DNA of 64,000 nt from Hahella ganghwensis DSM 17046 (GTDB lineage Bacteria > Pseudomonadota > Gammaproteobacteria > Pseudomonadales > Oleiphilaceae), in contig NZ_AQXX01000142.1 of the NCBI RefSeq assembly GCF_000376785.1, positions 62,001 through 126,000 on the forward strand, written 5' to 3'. Both the position numbers and the translations under genes were made by a program. The notes beneath the pieces are model-generated. The model did no database searches and was not told the DNA's origin. It saw only the letters and a program-made list of their open reading frames with translations. Shown piece by piece: positions 48,266 through 58,511 of this stretch; within the stretch, counting starts at the first letter, position 1; each line of letters starts with the position of its first letter.

Positions 48266-48342
48266 TGGCGCGCCAGGAAGGATTCGAACCTCCGACCGCC
48301 TGGTTCGTAGCCAGGTACTCTATCCAGCTGAGCTACTGGCGC
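48266..48342 (-). tRNA. tRNA-Arg (anticodon ACG)
   Basis: The 77-base cloverleaf has acceptor GCGCCAG/CTGGCGC, D-arm AGCTCAGCTGGATAGAG, anticodon loop CTACGAA (ACG), T-loop TTCGAAT and an encoded CCA end. It is one of two adjacent Arg genes. Confidence 0.97.
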
Positions 48343-48366
48343 GAAGAGTAAAGTCGTTTTTGAAAG

Positions 48367-48443
48367 TGGCGCGCTCGGGAGGATTCGAACCTCCGACCGC
48401 CTGGTTCGTAGCCAGGTACTCTATCCAGCTGAGCTACGAGCGC
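48367..48443 (-). tRNA. tRNA-Arg (anticodon ACG), second copy
   Basis: The 77 bases are identical to the neighbouring gene except for two compensated acceptor pairs (stem GCGCTCG/CGAGCGC) and one T-stem base that turns a G-T into a G-C pair. CCA is encoded. It lies 24 bases upstream in transcription order. Confidence 0.97.
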
Positions 48444-48497
48444 GCAAATTGTTTTCTATTTGATTGCCACACCCTCAAAGAAGGTGCGGCAAAATCA

Positions 48498-48589
<92 letters not shown>

Positions 48590-48667
48590 CTAAAAACGCG
48601 GCGTATAATACCACAGTTTTTCTAAAATGATAGGGCTAAATCGATAAAAATTTCAGAAAGTTTTCGA

Positions 48668-48871
48668 TTAATCGTCCTGATGGTCTGATTCACCGGCATT
48701 AGGTGATTTTTCGCGCTGAATGCGCTGATAAATCTCCTCCCGGTGTACCGCGACCTCTTTCGGCGCATTGACACCAATACGGACTTGGTTACCTTTTACC
48801 CCAAGAACGGTTACAGTAACGTCGTCACCCACCATCAAGGTTTCGCCAACACGGCGAGTCAAGATCAGCAT
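48668..48871 (-). CDS. csrA: Carbon storage regulator CsrA (RsmA)
   Basis: The 67-residue RNA-binding dimer starts [18 protein letters not shown] and contains [17 protein letters not shown], including the RNA-contacting Arg residues. It represses translation by covering ribosome sites with GGA. The tail beyond residue 55 is polar and variable. It sits between lysC and tRNA-Ser, the usual arrangement. Confidence 0.97.
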   Translation of the reverse strand: MLILTRRVGETLMVGDDVTVTVLGVKGNQVRIGVNAPKEVAVHREEIYQRIQREKSPNAGESDHQDD

Positions 48872-49214
48872 TTGAATCTCCTTAAAGATCGACCTATTCC
48901 AATCTACCCTTTGTCGCCGACCGGACCGAAATAACTTTCATCGCCACCGACAACTACTGCTCCCTATGAGTATTGTCTAAATTCCGTTTTTTTAAAGGGC
49001 ATATTTTTTATTTAAGCAGAGAGTCATTCTGATTTTGCCATTTTTGACAAACGAATTGACTCTCCATTTCTTTTTGGCCAGTCAGACTGGCCGGTTAATT
49101 GGAAGGCGATTGACTCGTCTCAAGTATCAGCAAACTGCCATCGTCTTCCACATCAGCAATAGAGCTAAGCCGCCGCCATTCTACCCAGCATTTCCAGTTA
49201 TGACAAAAAGTCTT
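48872..49214. other. Spacer between lysC and csrA
   Basis: These 343 bases contain an inverted repeat (GGCCAGT / ACTGGCC, 49076-49092, 3-base loop) that has its T run on the wrong side to terminate lysC. The A+T-rich stretch at 48985-49015 is the likely csrA promoter area. No gene is seen. Confidence 0.4.
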
Positions 49215-50441
49215 TTAAGCCGGCTTCTCACTTAACTCAAACGCACTATGCAGACTTCTGACGGCAAGCTCCAGATATTTTTCATCAATCACAACGGAAA
49301 CTTTAATTTCCGATGTGGAAATCATCTGAATATTGATCCCCTCTACAGAGAGAGCCTCAAACATCTTACTGGCAACACCGGCGTGAGAACGCATACCAAC
49401 CCCAACGATGGAGACCTTGGCAATTTTGTCGTCACCCTTCACTTCTTTAGCCTCAAGCTCCTCAGACAGTCTCACAAGGATTGCCTGAGCCTTCTTGAAA
49501 TCATTACGGTGAACCGTAAAAGTGAAATCAGTGTGATTATCTGCGCCAACATTCTGAACGATCATATCCACTTCGATATTGGCATCGCTCACCGGCTTCA
49601 GAATCTTGGAAGCCACACCAGGAATATCAGGCACGCCTGCAATTGTCAGCTTGGCTTCATCACGGTTGAACGCGATACCTGAAACAATGGGTTGCTCCAT
49701 ATTGTCGTCATCCTCTATGGTAATCAGCGTGCCCGGCCCTTCCTGAAAGGAATGCAGCACACGCAGGGGAACATTGTATTTACCGGCAAATTCAACTGAA
49801 CGAATCTGCAGTACCTTGGAACCAAGACTGGCCATCTCCAGCATTTCTTCAAACGTTATCGTGTCCAGCCGACGAGCACTGTCAACAACACGGGGATCCG
49901 TAGTGTAAACACCATCAACGTCGGTATAAATCTGACACTCATCCGCTTTCAATGCCGCCGCCAGTGCAACAGCTGTCGTATCTGAGCCTCCGCGGCCCAG
50001 CGTGGTGATATTGCCACTTTCATCAACACCCTGGAATCCGGCGACCACCACCACACGACCGGCAGACAGGTCCGCCTGAATGTTGTGGTTATCGATATCC
50101 AGAATCCTCGCCTTGGTATGCGAATCATCAGTGAGAATGCGAACCTGAGGTCCGGTATAGGACCTGGCCGCAACACCGCGCTTGTGTAGAGCCATACACA
50201 AGAGAGCAATTGTAACTTGCTCTCCGGTCGACACCAGCACATCCATTTCTCTTGCGGTCGGCTCCTCCATAATCTCGTTAGCCAGCGAAATCAGGCGGTT
50301 GGTTTCGCCGGACATCGCCGACACCACCACCACAATATCATCGCCCTGATCACGGAACTTTCTTACTTTTTCCGCAACCTTTTCGATGCGATCCACTGAC
50401 CCGACAGAGGTACCACCAAATTTTTGAACCAATAGGGCCAT
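49215..50441 (-). CDS. lysC: Aspartate kinase
   Basis: The 408-residue enzyme phosphorylates aspartate, the first step to lysine, threonine and methionine. Kinase motifs KFGGTSVGSVDRI and GRGGSDTTAVALAAAL, and TDVDGVYTTDPR are intact; two ACT domains fill the C-terminus (about 265-400) and give amino-acid feedback control. No leader peptide or lysine riboswitch is evident in the 50 bases before it. Confidence 0.96.
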   Translation of the reverse strand: MALLVQKFGGTSVGSVDRIEKVAEKVRKFRDQGDDIVVVVSAMSGETNRLISLANEIMEEPTAREMDVLVSTGEQVTIALLCMALHKRGVAARSYTGPQVRILTDDSHTKARILDIDNHNIQADLSAGRVVVVAGFQGVDESGNITTLGRGGSDTTAVALAAALKADECQIYTDVDGVYTTDPRVVDSARRLDTITFEEMLEMASLGSKVLQIRSVEFAGKYNVPLRVLHSFQEGPGTLITIEDDDNMEQPIVSGIAFNRDEAKLTIAGVPDIPGVASKILKPVSDANIEVDMIVQNVGADNHTDFTFTVHRNDFKKAQAILVRLSEELEAKEVKGDDKIAKVSIVGVGMRSHAGVASKMFEALSVEGINIQMISTSEIKVSVVIDEKYLELAVRSLHSAFELSEKPA

Positions 50442-50491
50442 AAGCTTTTATCTTACCCTTTTATCTATTCCAGAAATTTTGAGTGATTGAG

Positions 50492-53119
50492 TTACTGTTT
50501 TTCGACCCACCCATAAACAGATGCCAGCGCTTCATCCAGCTTGGCAACATCAGTACCGCCACCCTGAGCCATATCAGGGCGACCGCCACCTTTACCACCA
50601 ACCTGCTCTGCAACCAACTTCACCAGATCACCAGCTTTCACTTTACCGGTTTCTGATTTTGTCACACCGGCCACAATGCTGATTTTTCCATCCTCAACAG
50701 ATGCCAGCACCACAGCTCCCTGACCAAGCTTGTTCTTCAACTGGTCCACAGTATCCATCAGCGCCTTTCTTTCTACACCATCCAGTCTGGCCGCAAGCAC
50801 TTTCAGTCCATTAACATCCTTGGCTGAAGCTGCCAGATCGCCACCAGCTGCTGCTGCCAGCTTTGACTTTGCTTGCTCCAAATCCTTTTCCAACGCACGA
50901 TTGCGCTCCATCAATGCCTTCACCTTCTCCAGCACTGATTCACGACTACCTTTTACAAGACCCGCAATCTCTTTGAGAGACTGCTCTCCCGCCTTCACCC
51001 AGCGCTCCGCATTCTGGCCGGTTACCGCCTCAATTCGACGAACACCGGAAGAAATACCCGATTCGCTGGTAATCATAAACGATCCGATATCACCAGTACG
51101 CTTGACGTGAGTCCCACCACAAAGCTCAACGGAAAAGTCGTCCTCCCCCATCGCGAGCACACGTACGGTCTCGCCATACTTTTCGCCAAATAGCGCCATA
51201 GCGCCACGCTTCTTGGCAGACTCCATATCCATCAATTCAGTGGAGACATCAGCATTGGCTCGGATCTGGTCATTAACGATCTCTTCAACCTGACGCAATT
51301 GCTCAGGCGTCACCGCCTCATAGTGAGCAAAGTCAAAACGCAATTTCTCAGCATCGACCAGCGAACCTTTCTGTACAACATGTTCACCCAGAACTCGACG
51401 CAAAGCTTCGTGCATCAGGTGCGTGGCAGAGTGATTAAGCGCAGTCGCCTGGCGCTTGTGTCGATCCACTTCCACCGACACCTGATCTCCCTGACTGATA
51501 CGACCTTTACTCACCCGTCCGATATGAAGGATAGCCGCACCTTCTTTTTGAGTATCTTCTACCACAAACTCACTGTCGCCAACCTTGATCAAGCCAGTAT
51601 CACCAACCTGACCACCGGATTCTGCGTAGAACGGCGTACGATCCAGCACAAGAATCCCCTTCTGACCAGACTCAAGCGCTTGAACGCCCTGACCATCAAC
51701 AAGCATAGCCTCAACCTGATGAGATCCGCTTAATTCACGATAACCCGTAAACTCAGTGGCCACATCAAGATCCAGCCCGGCGTTGTAATCCACACCGAAC
51801 TTACTGGCTGCACGCGCCCTTTCACGCTGAGCTTCCATGGCCACTTCGTAGCCATCAATATCCAGCTCCAGGCCACGCTCACGAGCAATATCGTTAGTCA
51901 GATCCACTGGGAAACCGTAAGTATCATATAGCGTGAACACTGTTTGCCCGGGAATGACACTTCCCTCAAGTTCAGCAATATCCTGCTCCAACAAACGCAA
52001 CCCCTTATCCAGGGTTTTGGCAAATTGCTCTTCCTCCTGCTGGAGAACTTTTTCAATCTGTTCACGACCTCTAGCCAACTCCGGGAAGGCATCTCCCATT
52101 AAATCCACCAGGGCACCTACCAGCTTATGAAAGAATGGCTCTTGTGCACCAAGCTTATTTCCATGTCGAGCAGCACGGCGAATAATGCGACGCAACACAA
52201 AACCACGACCTTCATTGGAAGGCATGACACCATCAGCGATCAGGAACGAACAGGAACGGATGTGATCCGCAATAACGCGCAATGAAGACTCGGTTGTCGC
52301 CACACCACCCAACACCTTGGATGCAGCATTCAACAGATCCTGAAACAAATCGATTTCATAGTTGGAATGAACGTGCTGCAGCACAGCTGAAATCCTTTCC
52401 AGCCCCATCCCGGTATCAACGGAAGGTTTTGGAAGAGGCAGCATCTCGCCATCGGCCTGGCGATTGAACTGCATAAAAACCACGTTCCAGATTTCGATAT
52501 AACGATCACCATCTTCATCCGGGCTGCCGGGAGGACCACCAGCCACTTCAGGACCATGATCAAAGAACACCTCTGTACAGGGACCACAGGGACCGGTATC
52601 ACCCATCTGCCAGAAGTTATCCGAGGCATATTTGGCGCCTTTGTTGTCGCCAATTCGAACAATTCGATCAGCAGGCACGCCGATATCTTTATTCCAAAGA
52701 TCGTAGGACTCATCGTCCTCAGCGTAGACAGTGACCCATAATTTTTCTGAGGGGATGTTCAGCCAATCCGGGGAGGTCAGAAAGTCCCAGGCAAAGTGAA
52801 TTGCCTCTTTCTTGAAATAGTCACCAAAGCTGAAGTTACCCAGCATTTCGAAGAACGTGTGGTGACGAGCAGTGTAACCGACATTTTCCAGGTCATTATG
52901 CTTACCGCCGGCACGAACACACTTCTGTGACGTGGTTGCTCGGGAATAAGAGCGCTTGTCTTTCCCCAGAAAAACATCTTTAAACTGGTTCATCCCCGCA
53001 TTGGTAAATAACAGGGTTGGATCATCTGCAGGCACCAGTGAGCTACTGGACACGATTTCGTGACCGTTCTGCTGGAAAAACTTCAGGAAAGCATTACGTA
53101 TATCAGAGCTCTTCATCAT
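50492..53119 (-). CDS. alaS: Alanyl-tRNA synthetase
   Basis: The 875-residue enzyme has a class II catalytic core ([40 protein letters not shown]), the editing domain with [11 protein letters not shown] and [10 protein letters not shown] (Zn ligands), and the C-terminal C-Ala domain with [15 protein letters not shown]. Length is normal. It lies 50 bases upstream of lysC, as in Pseudomonas. Either of the first two ATG codons can start it. Confidence 0.97.
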   Translation of the reverse strand: MMKSSDIRNAFLKFFQQNGHEIVSSSSLVPADDPTLLFTNAGMNQFKDVFLGKDKRSYSRATTSQKCVRAGGKHNDLENVGYTARHHTFFEMLGNFSFGDYFKKEAIHFAWDFLTSPDWLNIPSEKLWVTVYAEDDESYDLWNKDIGVPADRIVRIGDNKGAKYASDNFWQMGDTGPCGPCTEVFFDHGPEVAGGPPGSPDEDGDRYIEIWNVVFMQFNRQADGEMLPLPKPSVDTGMGLERISAVLQHVHSNYEIDLFQDLLNAASKVLGGVATTESSLRVIADHIRSCSFLIADGVMPSNEGRGFVLRRIIRRAARHGNKLGAQEPFFHKLVGALVDLMGDAFPELARGREQIEKVLQQEEEQFAKTLDKGLRLLEQDIAELEGSVIPGQTVFTLYDTYGFPVDLTNDIARERGLELDIDGYEVAMEAQRERARAASKFGVDYNAGLDLDVATEFTGYRELSGSHQVEAMLVDGQGVQALESGQKGILVLDRTPFYAESGGQVGDTGLIKVGDSEFVVEDTQKEGAAILHIGRVSKGRISQGDQVSVEVDRHKRQATALNHSATHLMHEALRRVLGEHVVQKGSLVDAEKLRFDFAHYEAVTPEQLRQVEEIVNDQIRANADVSTELMDMESAKKRGAMALFGEKYGETVRVLAMGEDDFSVELCGGTHVKRTGDIGSFMITSESGISSGVRRIEAVTGQNAERWVKAGEQSLKEIAGLVKGSRESVLEKVKALMERNRALEKDLEQAKSKLAAAAGGDLAASAKDVNGLKVLAARLDGVERKALMDTVDQLKNKLGQGAVVLASVEDGKISIVAGVTKSETGKVKAGDLVKLVAEQVGGKGGGRPDMAQGGGTDVAKLDEALASVYGWVEKQ

Positions 53120-53256
53120 CGTTCCGTTCTTCGGAGTTCAATTATTATGGGTGACGGGCCAGCCTTAATCCCAGGCGCAGAGCCCACCGAGCGGCGTACT
53201 TTAACACAGAATCATGAACGTAAAAACGGGCACTGACGGGCGAAGCGGCGGGCCTG

Positions 53257-53344
53257 GGCTTCATCTGCGACAGTCTTCGGCTTCATCTGCGACAGTATAA
53301 ACGGGATTTTCAGCAGAAATAGACGAGATTTTCAGCGCAACGCA
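53257..53344. repeat. Two pairs of direct repeats, 22-base period
   Basis: An 18-base unit (GGCTTCATCTGCGACAGT) occurs at 53257-53274 and 53279-53296. A second unit containing GATTTTCAGC occurs at 53301-53322 and 53323-53344. Both pairs repeat at 22 bases, roughly two helical turns. Confidence 0.75.
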
Positions 53345-53366
53345 CTGAAAATGTGGAAAGCACCAC

Positions 53367-53392
53367 AAAAAAAAGGCCCCTGATGGGGCCTT
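53367..53392 (-). terminator. Rho-independent terminator
   Basis: An 8-bp stem AAGGCCCC/GGGGCCTT with ATCA loop (53373-53392) is followed on the minus strand by a run of T (53367-53374). It ends the DUF5610-like gene. Confidence 0.9.
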
Positions 53393-53428
53393 CACTTACG
53401 GAATGGGCAACCAAAGATTAAAAAGCTC

Positions 53429-54772
53429 TCAAGCAGACAGTTGCCCCAACAATTGGCGAGCAAAGTCCATAAATTGCTCATTGTTCGCCCTCTCTACCTC
53501 AACACGGCTTACCAGACGGTCCATCACCTGCTCAATTAAACTGACAGAGTCACTGAACTGGCCAGCCTGTGCCAGCGCTCCAGCAAATTTCGGCACTTGG
53601 TCGGCCAACGGCTGGAATCTCTCAGCCGCAGGAGACCGACTTGACTGATAGGCAACACCCACCTGCTCATAACGGGTACTACTCATGGATACGGCATAGC
53701 TGGCAATTTCTGACATATCCACATCCAACTCCAGTGCTGCCGAGAAAGCGCTATCGAGATCCCCAGCAAAGAATGATCCGGCTATCTCCTCAATCTGCGC
53801 CAACATTTCTCCCAAAGCCGCCAACTCTTCATCATCCAGATCCCCCTCAACCAGCAGTTCAAAACCACTGCTTTCAAAGGAACTGCGACTCATCCCCAGG
53901 TATTCATTCTGCCCCCGCCCGGCATAGATTGCAGAGGTTTCACTTCCCGATGCCGCCCCAACATAAACAGTCACTTTATCACCATCCCGAGTGGTCACCG
54001 TCAACCCAAGATCATTCGCTGCCAACTCGGTCCGGTTATACGCAAAAGCCTGGGCCAGCCTGGACAGACCTGAACCATCAACAGACGACTGACCGGCATC
54101 ATCCGAGGACGCATCATCCTCAGCCGCCTGCCCAGCCTGAGAACTTTGAGCAACCACTGAATCTTCGTCTACCAAGTCAACCCCATCCGGAATAGAAGCC
54201 TCATCACCTTCGGCATTACCATTCGATTCATCAACGAGATATTTCTCACGCAAATCAGCCAACCCGACTTGTATCAGGCCATATCCTTCATCAATATCAG
54301 CTTGCAACTCTTCAGTAACCAACCCTCTTGCTTCCAGCTCCTCAAGCGCTTCACCATAGCCAGTATCAATACCTTCAACAGCCTGAGCAAAAAGACTCTC
54401 CAACTCCTCCTGAGAGGCACCGCTCTCAGCTTCGCGTGCAATACGCTGCTCAACAAACCCCAGAATCCGGTTGGCTACATCCTGCGGCGAGGGAACTTCG
54501 GCCTGATAGGAAGGAGCTTCAGAAGAACGAAAATCCGACAAACGACCGGACATTCTGGCTTCGAATACCTGAGCACTAAACTGCCGCCTTTCCGCAAAGA
54601 ATCCTTCAGACGACAAACTGATTTGAGTGGATGAATATTCTGCAGAAAAGGAGAAATGACTGATAGAGAGCGCGTTTCCGTTACCCAGCCCATTGGAATG
54701 CTGCGGCGGATGCCCCCCACCATGACTAAAACCGGCAACAAATTGATTTAACGACCCGATACCCTGAAACAT
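53429..54772 (-). CDS. DUF5610-like protein of unknown function
   Basis: The 447-residue product is acidic, with no signal peptide or membrane segment. Residues about 95-175 (VANRILGFVEQRI ... EALEELEARGLV) match my memory of the DUF5610 domain, a helical domain in marine gammaproteobacteria; this should be confirmed. The middle is low-complexity (Asp/Ser/Ala) and the last 100 residues are helical. It is a single-gene unit with its own terminator, divergent from the RDD gene. No function is proposed. Confidence 0.6.
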   Translation of the reverse strand: MFQGIGSLNQFVAGFSHGGGHPPQHSNGLGNGNALSISHFSFSAEYSSTQISLSSEGFFAERRQFSAQVFEARMSGRLSDFRSSEAPSYQAEVPSPQDVANRILGFVEQRIAREAESGASQEELESLFAQAVEGIDTGYGEALEELEARGLVTEELQADIDEGYGLIQVGLADLREKYLVDESNGNAEGDEASIPDGVDLVDEDSVVAQSSQAGQAAEDDASSDDAGQSSVDGSGLSRLAQAFAYNRTELAANDLGLTVTTRDGDKVTVYVGAASGSETSAIYAGRGQNEYLGMSRSSFESSGFELLVEGDLDDEELAALGEMLAQIEEIAGSFFAGDLDSAFSAALELDVDMSEIASYAVSMSSTRYEQVGVAYQSSRSPAAERFQPLADQVPKFAGALAQAGQFSDSVSLIEQVMDRLVSRVEVERANNEQFMDFARQLLGQLSA

Positions 54773-54949
54773 AGCCCGTCCTCCCGAAGGTTGTAACTTT
54801 ATATCGGCATGCCTACAAAAATCTTTAGAAACGTTGCCTTATGAAAACACCTCCTCTTACAACTCTGACTTATCAAATTCACCCGACAAATATTCAAGAC
54901 CCAACCGACCAAATGCGCCCTTTCAATGCAAGCTCGACCAAACAACTTA

Positions 54950-54958
54950 TGCTATATT
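54950..54958 (+). promoter_or_regulatory. Extended -10 promoter of the RDD gene
   Basis: TGC-TATATT (54950-54958) is an extended -10 element with no good -35. It predicts a transcript starting near 54965, which supports the downstream ATG at 54998 rather than one at 54926. Confidence 0.4.
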
Positions 54959-54997
54959 GCGCCTCCATTTAAGATTACAGGCATAAGACGTTCGACA

Positions 54998-55552
54998 ATG
55001 AAGCCAGCATCGGTCAAACAATTCCCCGAAGCCCCAACCTCACTCAGACCCGCTCCACTATGGAGGCGCTTTGCCGCCATGTTTTACGACGGCATTCTGC
55101 TGATCGCCATCTGGTTCGTCACCACAATGGTTTACCTGTTGTTAAAAGGCATGATAATCGGACTGGATGCCATGAAAGTTCTGGCGGAAAGTGATAAAGG
55201 CCCTGGCGATCCGCTTCTGACCATTTGTCTGTTTATATCCACCTACTATTTTTTCGCCTATTTCTGGACCCGGATCGGACAAACTCTCGGGATGCAGGTA
55301 TGGCGTATCCGAGTGCAGAATAAAGACGGCTTTAAAATCAACTGGAGCCAAAGTCTGCTGCGTTTTTTTGCGGCATTAGCCTCCGCCGCCTGCCTGGGCC
55401 TTGGCTATCTTTGGATGCTCTGGGATAAGGAAAAGCTAACCTGGCCTGACCGCGCATCCATGACAAAGATTGTTTACATCCCTTCTGAAAAAAATAAGAA
55501 ATCACAGGATGGCGCCACTCACCCAGCAAATGAAAACGACAAAAAACGCTGA
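54998..55552 (+). CDS. RDD-family membrane protein
   Basis: The 184-residue protein has the RDD signature in segment 1 (LWRRFAAMFYDGILL), two further membrane segments (about 73-93 and 120-140), TLGMQVWRIRV, and a basic/polar C-terminal tail. RDD proteins are small integral membrane proteins; some act as ion exchangers, most are uncharacterised. ATG 54998 was chosen because the predicted promoter lies downstream of the earlier ATG. Confidence 0.85.
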   Translation: MKPASVKQFPEAPTSLRPAPLWRRFAAMFYDGILLIAIWFVTTMVYLLLKGMIIGLDAMKVLAESDKGPGDPLLTICLFISTYYFFAYFWTRIGQTLGMQVWRIRVQNKDGFKINWSQSLLRFFAALASAACLGLGYLWMLWDKEKLTWPDRASMTKIVYIPSEKNKKSQDGATHPANENDKKR

Positions 55553-56152
55553 ACCAAAAAGTAGAAACCACGTTTTTTCCGGAAAAAGTTTTCACCACAT
55601 CAAAATTGGTCTATAAGGGATATCCGAAATTAGCTGATTGTTGACATTAAATTTCAATTAAGCTGGAATACCCCAGAACCGCAAACGAAGCGAGTCTTTC
55701 TGGAACCGCTGATTTGGATGGGACAAGGGCGCCTTAACAGGCGAAAGTTCCACATGATAGTCTGCGCTTAGTACGCATTCGTTCAAGGAAAATTCAGAAA
55801 GAAGGTTGAAAAAAATAACAACACGTTCCTGTGCGCGAGCAAGCATTTAGGACAAAACAGTAAAGCGGTCTGGTTCATATGAACATAGATACATCTAATC
55901 AACACACGAAGTCTGGCATTGCTGACGCCCTCGCCTCTTCGCTATCCTATCTGGATGATTTCCTCGCTACGCGCTTGTCTTTGAGCGAAGTGCTCGACGA
56001 GTAGCACCCCCAGCTCCCAAATCAAATCATGGAACCCGTCACTGAGCATCGTTGCGAGCATTCTGGATCGATAACCAGCATCGCAGCCGTCAGTGTCCAG
56101 GTATTCGCACACCTTGTTCAGGTGGATAAATTTTTATTACTGGAGTCTGCAT
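55553..56152. other. 600-base gap before the ABC transporter operon
   Basis: No gene is recognised. A 41-codon plus-strand frame (55879-56004) and a 62-codon minus-strand frame (55658-55846) exist but lack ribosome sites. The last part should hold the promoter of the transporter operon. A decayed gene cannot be excluded. Confidence 0.35.
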
Positions 56153-56923
56153 ATGACTGAAGTAGCCCCACTAGTCGTAAAAGATGTACACAAAAAGTTC
56201 AATGAACTTGAAGTACTTAAAGGGGTTTCTCTGCAAGCACAAAAAGGCGACGTTATCTCTTTGATTGGATCTTCCGGATCAGGCAAAAGCACCTTTTTAC
56301 GCTGCATCAATCTTCTCGAAATTCCGACCTCGGGCGAAATCGAGGTGCACGGAGAACAAATCAAATTCATGACGACCCGCAAAGGTGAGCGCAAACCTGC
56401 AGACAACCGCCAGGTGGAAAAAATGCGTTCCCGCCTCTCTATGGTATTCCAAAGTTTCAACCTCTGGTCGCACATGACCGTGCTCGACAATGTGATAGAA
56501 GCCCCTATTAATGTGCTGGGCATCAGCAAGAAAGAAGCGATGGAGCGGGCCGAATCCTATCTACAAAAAGTCGGTATTTGGGAACGTCGTAACTACTACC
56601 CGGCCCAGATGTCAGGCGGACAGCAACAACGTGCAGCCATTGCACGGGCGCTTGCCATGGAGCCAGACGTCATGCTGTTCGACGAACCCACATCAGCACT
56701 GGACCCTGAACTCGTTGGCGAAGTCTTGAAGGTTATGCGATCCCTGGCCGAAGAAGGCCGCACCATGATCGTCGTCACCCACGAAATGGCCTTTGCCAAA
56801 GACGTGTCCGGCCACGTGATGTTTCTGCATCAAGGCCGGATAGAAGAAGAAGGACCACCAAGCAAGGTATTTGAAAACCCTGATTCGGAACGTGTCCGTC
56901 AATTTCTTGCACCCAAGTATTAG
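56153..56923 (+). CDS. Basic amino-acid ABC transporter ATPase (HisP/AotP type)
   Basis: The 256-residue ATPase has Walker A GSSGSGKS, the Q-loop in [14 protein letters not shown], signature [16 protein letters not shown], Walker [16 protein letters not shown] and H-loop VVTHEM. It belongs to the polar amino-acid family, and the combination with the AotJ-like binding protein suggests arginine/ornithine or histidine/lysine uptake. ATG 56153 follows GGAG by 7 bases. First gene of a five-gene operon. Confidence 0.93.
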   Translation: MTEVAPLVVKDVHKKFNELEVLKGVSLQAQKGDVISLIGSSGSGKSTFLRCINLLEIPTSGEIEVHGEQIKFMTTRKGERKPADNRQVEKMRSRLSMVFQSFNLWSHMTVLDNVIEAPINVLGISKKEAMERAESYLQKVGIWERRNYYPAQMSGGQQQRAAIARALAMEPDVMLFDEPTSALDPELVGEVLKVMRSLAEEGRTMIVVTHEMAFAKDVSGHVMFLHQGRIEEEGPPSKVFENPDSERVRQFLAPKY

Positions 56924-56973
56924 CGGGCGCAGGTTATACCCCAAACCAAATGAAAGACGTTGGAGTCAATACA

Positions 56974-57732
56974 ATGAAAAAACTGCTTATCTCTGTAGGT
57001 TGTGCGCTGTCACTGGTTGCCGGCCAGGCACTGGCAGACAAATGGGACACCGTTCGTATCGCTGTTGACGTACCATATGAGCCGTTCGAGTACAAAAAGC
57101 CAGACGGCACCCTGACCGGTTTTGAAGTTGAGCTGGGTAATGCTGCCTGCGAAGAAATCAAAGCCAAGTGTGAATGGATCGTTCAAGCCTGGGACGGCAT
57201 CATTCCAGGCTTGCTCGCACGTAAATACGACGCGATCATGTCTTCCATGTCCATTACCGCTGAGCGCGCAGAGAAAGTCCTTTTCTCTGAAGGGTACTAC
57301 AACACCCCGACAGCGTGGTTCGGCAAAAAAGAAAACGCCTCACTGGACGTTACTTCCAAAGACGCCCTGAACGGTAAAACCATCGGCGTTCAGCGCGGCA
57401 CTGTTCAAGACAATTACGCCACTGAAAACTTCGGTTCTGTCGCTGACATCAAGCGCTACAGCACCGCAGACGACCTGGTTTTAGACTTACAGGGCGGACG
57501 CCTGGACGTTGTTGTACTGGACTTCCCAGTTGGCGAACAAACCATCATGAACGATGACAAATACGACCAGATCGGCGAGCGCTTCCAACTGGGTGAAGGC
57601 ATCGGCATGGCATTCCGTAAGCGTGACAAAGAACTGGCGGCCAAATTCAACGCAGCTCTGGACAAGCTGAAAAAGAATGGCACCTACGACACCATCATGA
57701 AGAAATACTTCACTTACGACATCAAGATTTAA
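56974..57732 (+). CDS. Periplasmic basic amino-acid binding protein (AotJ/HisJ type)
   Basis: The 252-residue product has a signal peptide (MKKLLISVGCALSLVAG, cleavage after ALA) and a family 3 binding fold: VPYEPFEYKKPDG, GFEVELGNAAC, WDGIIPGLLARKYDAIMSSMSIT. The Asp/Glu and aromatic residues that hold basic side chains appear present. ATG 56974 follows GGAG by 8 bases. It is encoded 50 bases after the ATPase. Confidence 0.93.
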   Translation: MKKLLISVGCALSLVAGQALADKWDTVRIAVDVPYEPFEYKKPDGTLTGFEVELGNAACEEIKAKCEWIVQAWDGIIPGLLARKYDAIMSSMSITAERAEKVLFSEGYYNTPTAWFGKKENASLDVTSKDALNGKTIGVQRGTVQDNYATENFGSVADIKRYSTADDLVLDLQGGRLDVVVLDFPVGEQTIMNDDKYDQIGERFQLGEGIGMAFRKRDKELAAKFNAALDKLKKNGTYDTIMKKYFTYDIKI

Positions 57733-57743
57733 CCGTCCAATTA

Positions 57744-57768
57744 CCCGGCCCAGTTTTTTTGGGCCGGG
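57744..57768 (+). terminator. Intercistronic hairpin after the binding-protein gene
   Basis: The 9-bp stem CCCGGCCCA/TGGGCCGGG has a T-rich 7-base loop and no T run after it. It probably protects the binding-protein mRNA or thins transcription of the permease genes rather than ending the transcript. Confidence 0.6.
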
Positions 57769-57787
57769 CTTCTAAGAGCGTAACAAC

Positions 57788-58501
57788 ATGATTGAATACC
57801 TGTTCGATTTCCACGGCTACGGACCCTCAATCTTCAAAGGTGCCATCATCACCATTGAGGTCGGCTTTCTTTCCCTGATACTGGCACTGTTACTGGGCCT
57901 GCTGGGAGCGTCAGCCAAGTTATCCAATAACCCCGTCTCCAGAGGAGTTGGCACGCTCTACACCACGATCATCCGCGGCGTTCCCGATCTGGTATTGATG
58001 ATGCTGATTTATTTCGGCGGACAAGTCCTGATCAACAACTTTACCGATTGGTTGTTTGTGCAATTTGAGATCGACATATTCATCAATATTGACCAGTTTG
58101 TAGCAGGTGTCATTGCCATTGGATTCATATTTGGCGCCTATATGACCGAAACCTTCAGAGGCGCCTTTCTGGCAGTAGACAAAGGACAGATTGAAGCAGG
58201 CTATGCCTATGGCATGTCCAAATGGCAGGTTTTCACCCGGGTCATGTTTCCCCAGATGATGCGCCACGCACTCCCCGGACTTGGCAACAACTGGCTGGTC
58301 ATGCTGAAAACTACTGCCCTGGTATCCGTTATTGGCCTTGCCGACATGGTCCGTCTGGCGACAGAGGCCTCCAAGGCTGTACACCAACCATTCAAGTTTT
58401 TTATTCCCGTAGTGCTGGTATACCTGGCATTAACCACTGTTTCAGAGTGGTTTATCAAGACCATGGAACGCCGTTACAGCACTGGCGTAGTTAAGGGGTG
58501 A
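57788..58501 (+). CDS. Basic amino-acid ABC transporter permease (HisQ/AotQ type)
   Basis: The 237-residue permease has five membrane segments and the EAA loop (EAGYAYGMSKWQVFTRVMFPQ, broken here as EAGYAYGMSK then VMFPQMMRHALP) that contacts the ATPase. It starts 55 bases after the binding-protein gene, following a hairpin, and is 10 bases upstream of the second permease. Confidence 0.92.
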   Translation: MIEYLFDFHGYGPSIFKGAIITIEVGFLSLILALLLGLLGASAKLSNNPVSRGVGTLYTTIIRGVPDLVLMMLIYFGGQVLINNFTDWLFVQFEIDIFINIDQFVAGVIAIGFIFGAYMTETFRGAFLAVDKGQIEAGYAYGMSKWQVFTRVMFPQMMRHALPGLGNNWLVMLKTTALVSVIGLADMVRLATEASKAVHQPFKFFIPVVLVYLALTTVSEWFIKTMERRYSTGVVKG

Positions 58502-58511
58502 GGTTTATATC

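Larger units (their letters stand above)
53120..53428. other. Spacer upstream of alaS
   Basis: These 309 bases contain two sets of direct repeats with the same 22-base period (53257-53296 and 53301-53344) and, at 53367-53392, the terminator of the DUF5610-like gene. The alaS promoter should also be here. Confidence 0.5.

Noticed and set aside
49076-49092. Terminator after lysC
   Set aside because: The 7-bp inverted repeat is followed on the transcribed strand by A, not T, so it does not have terminator form.
55879-56004. 41-residue plus-strand frame in the gap before the ABC transporter
   Set aside because: No ribosome site within reach and too short to judge; it may be chance or a gene remnant.
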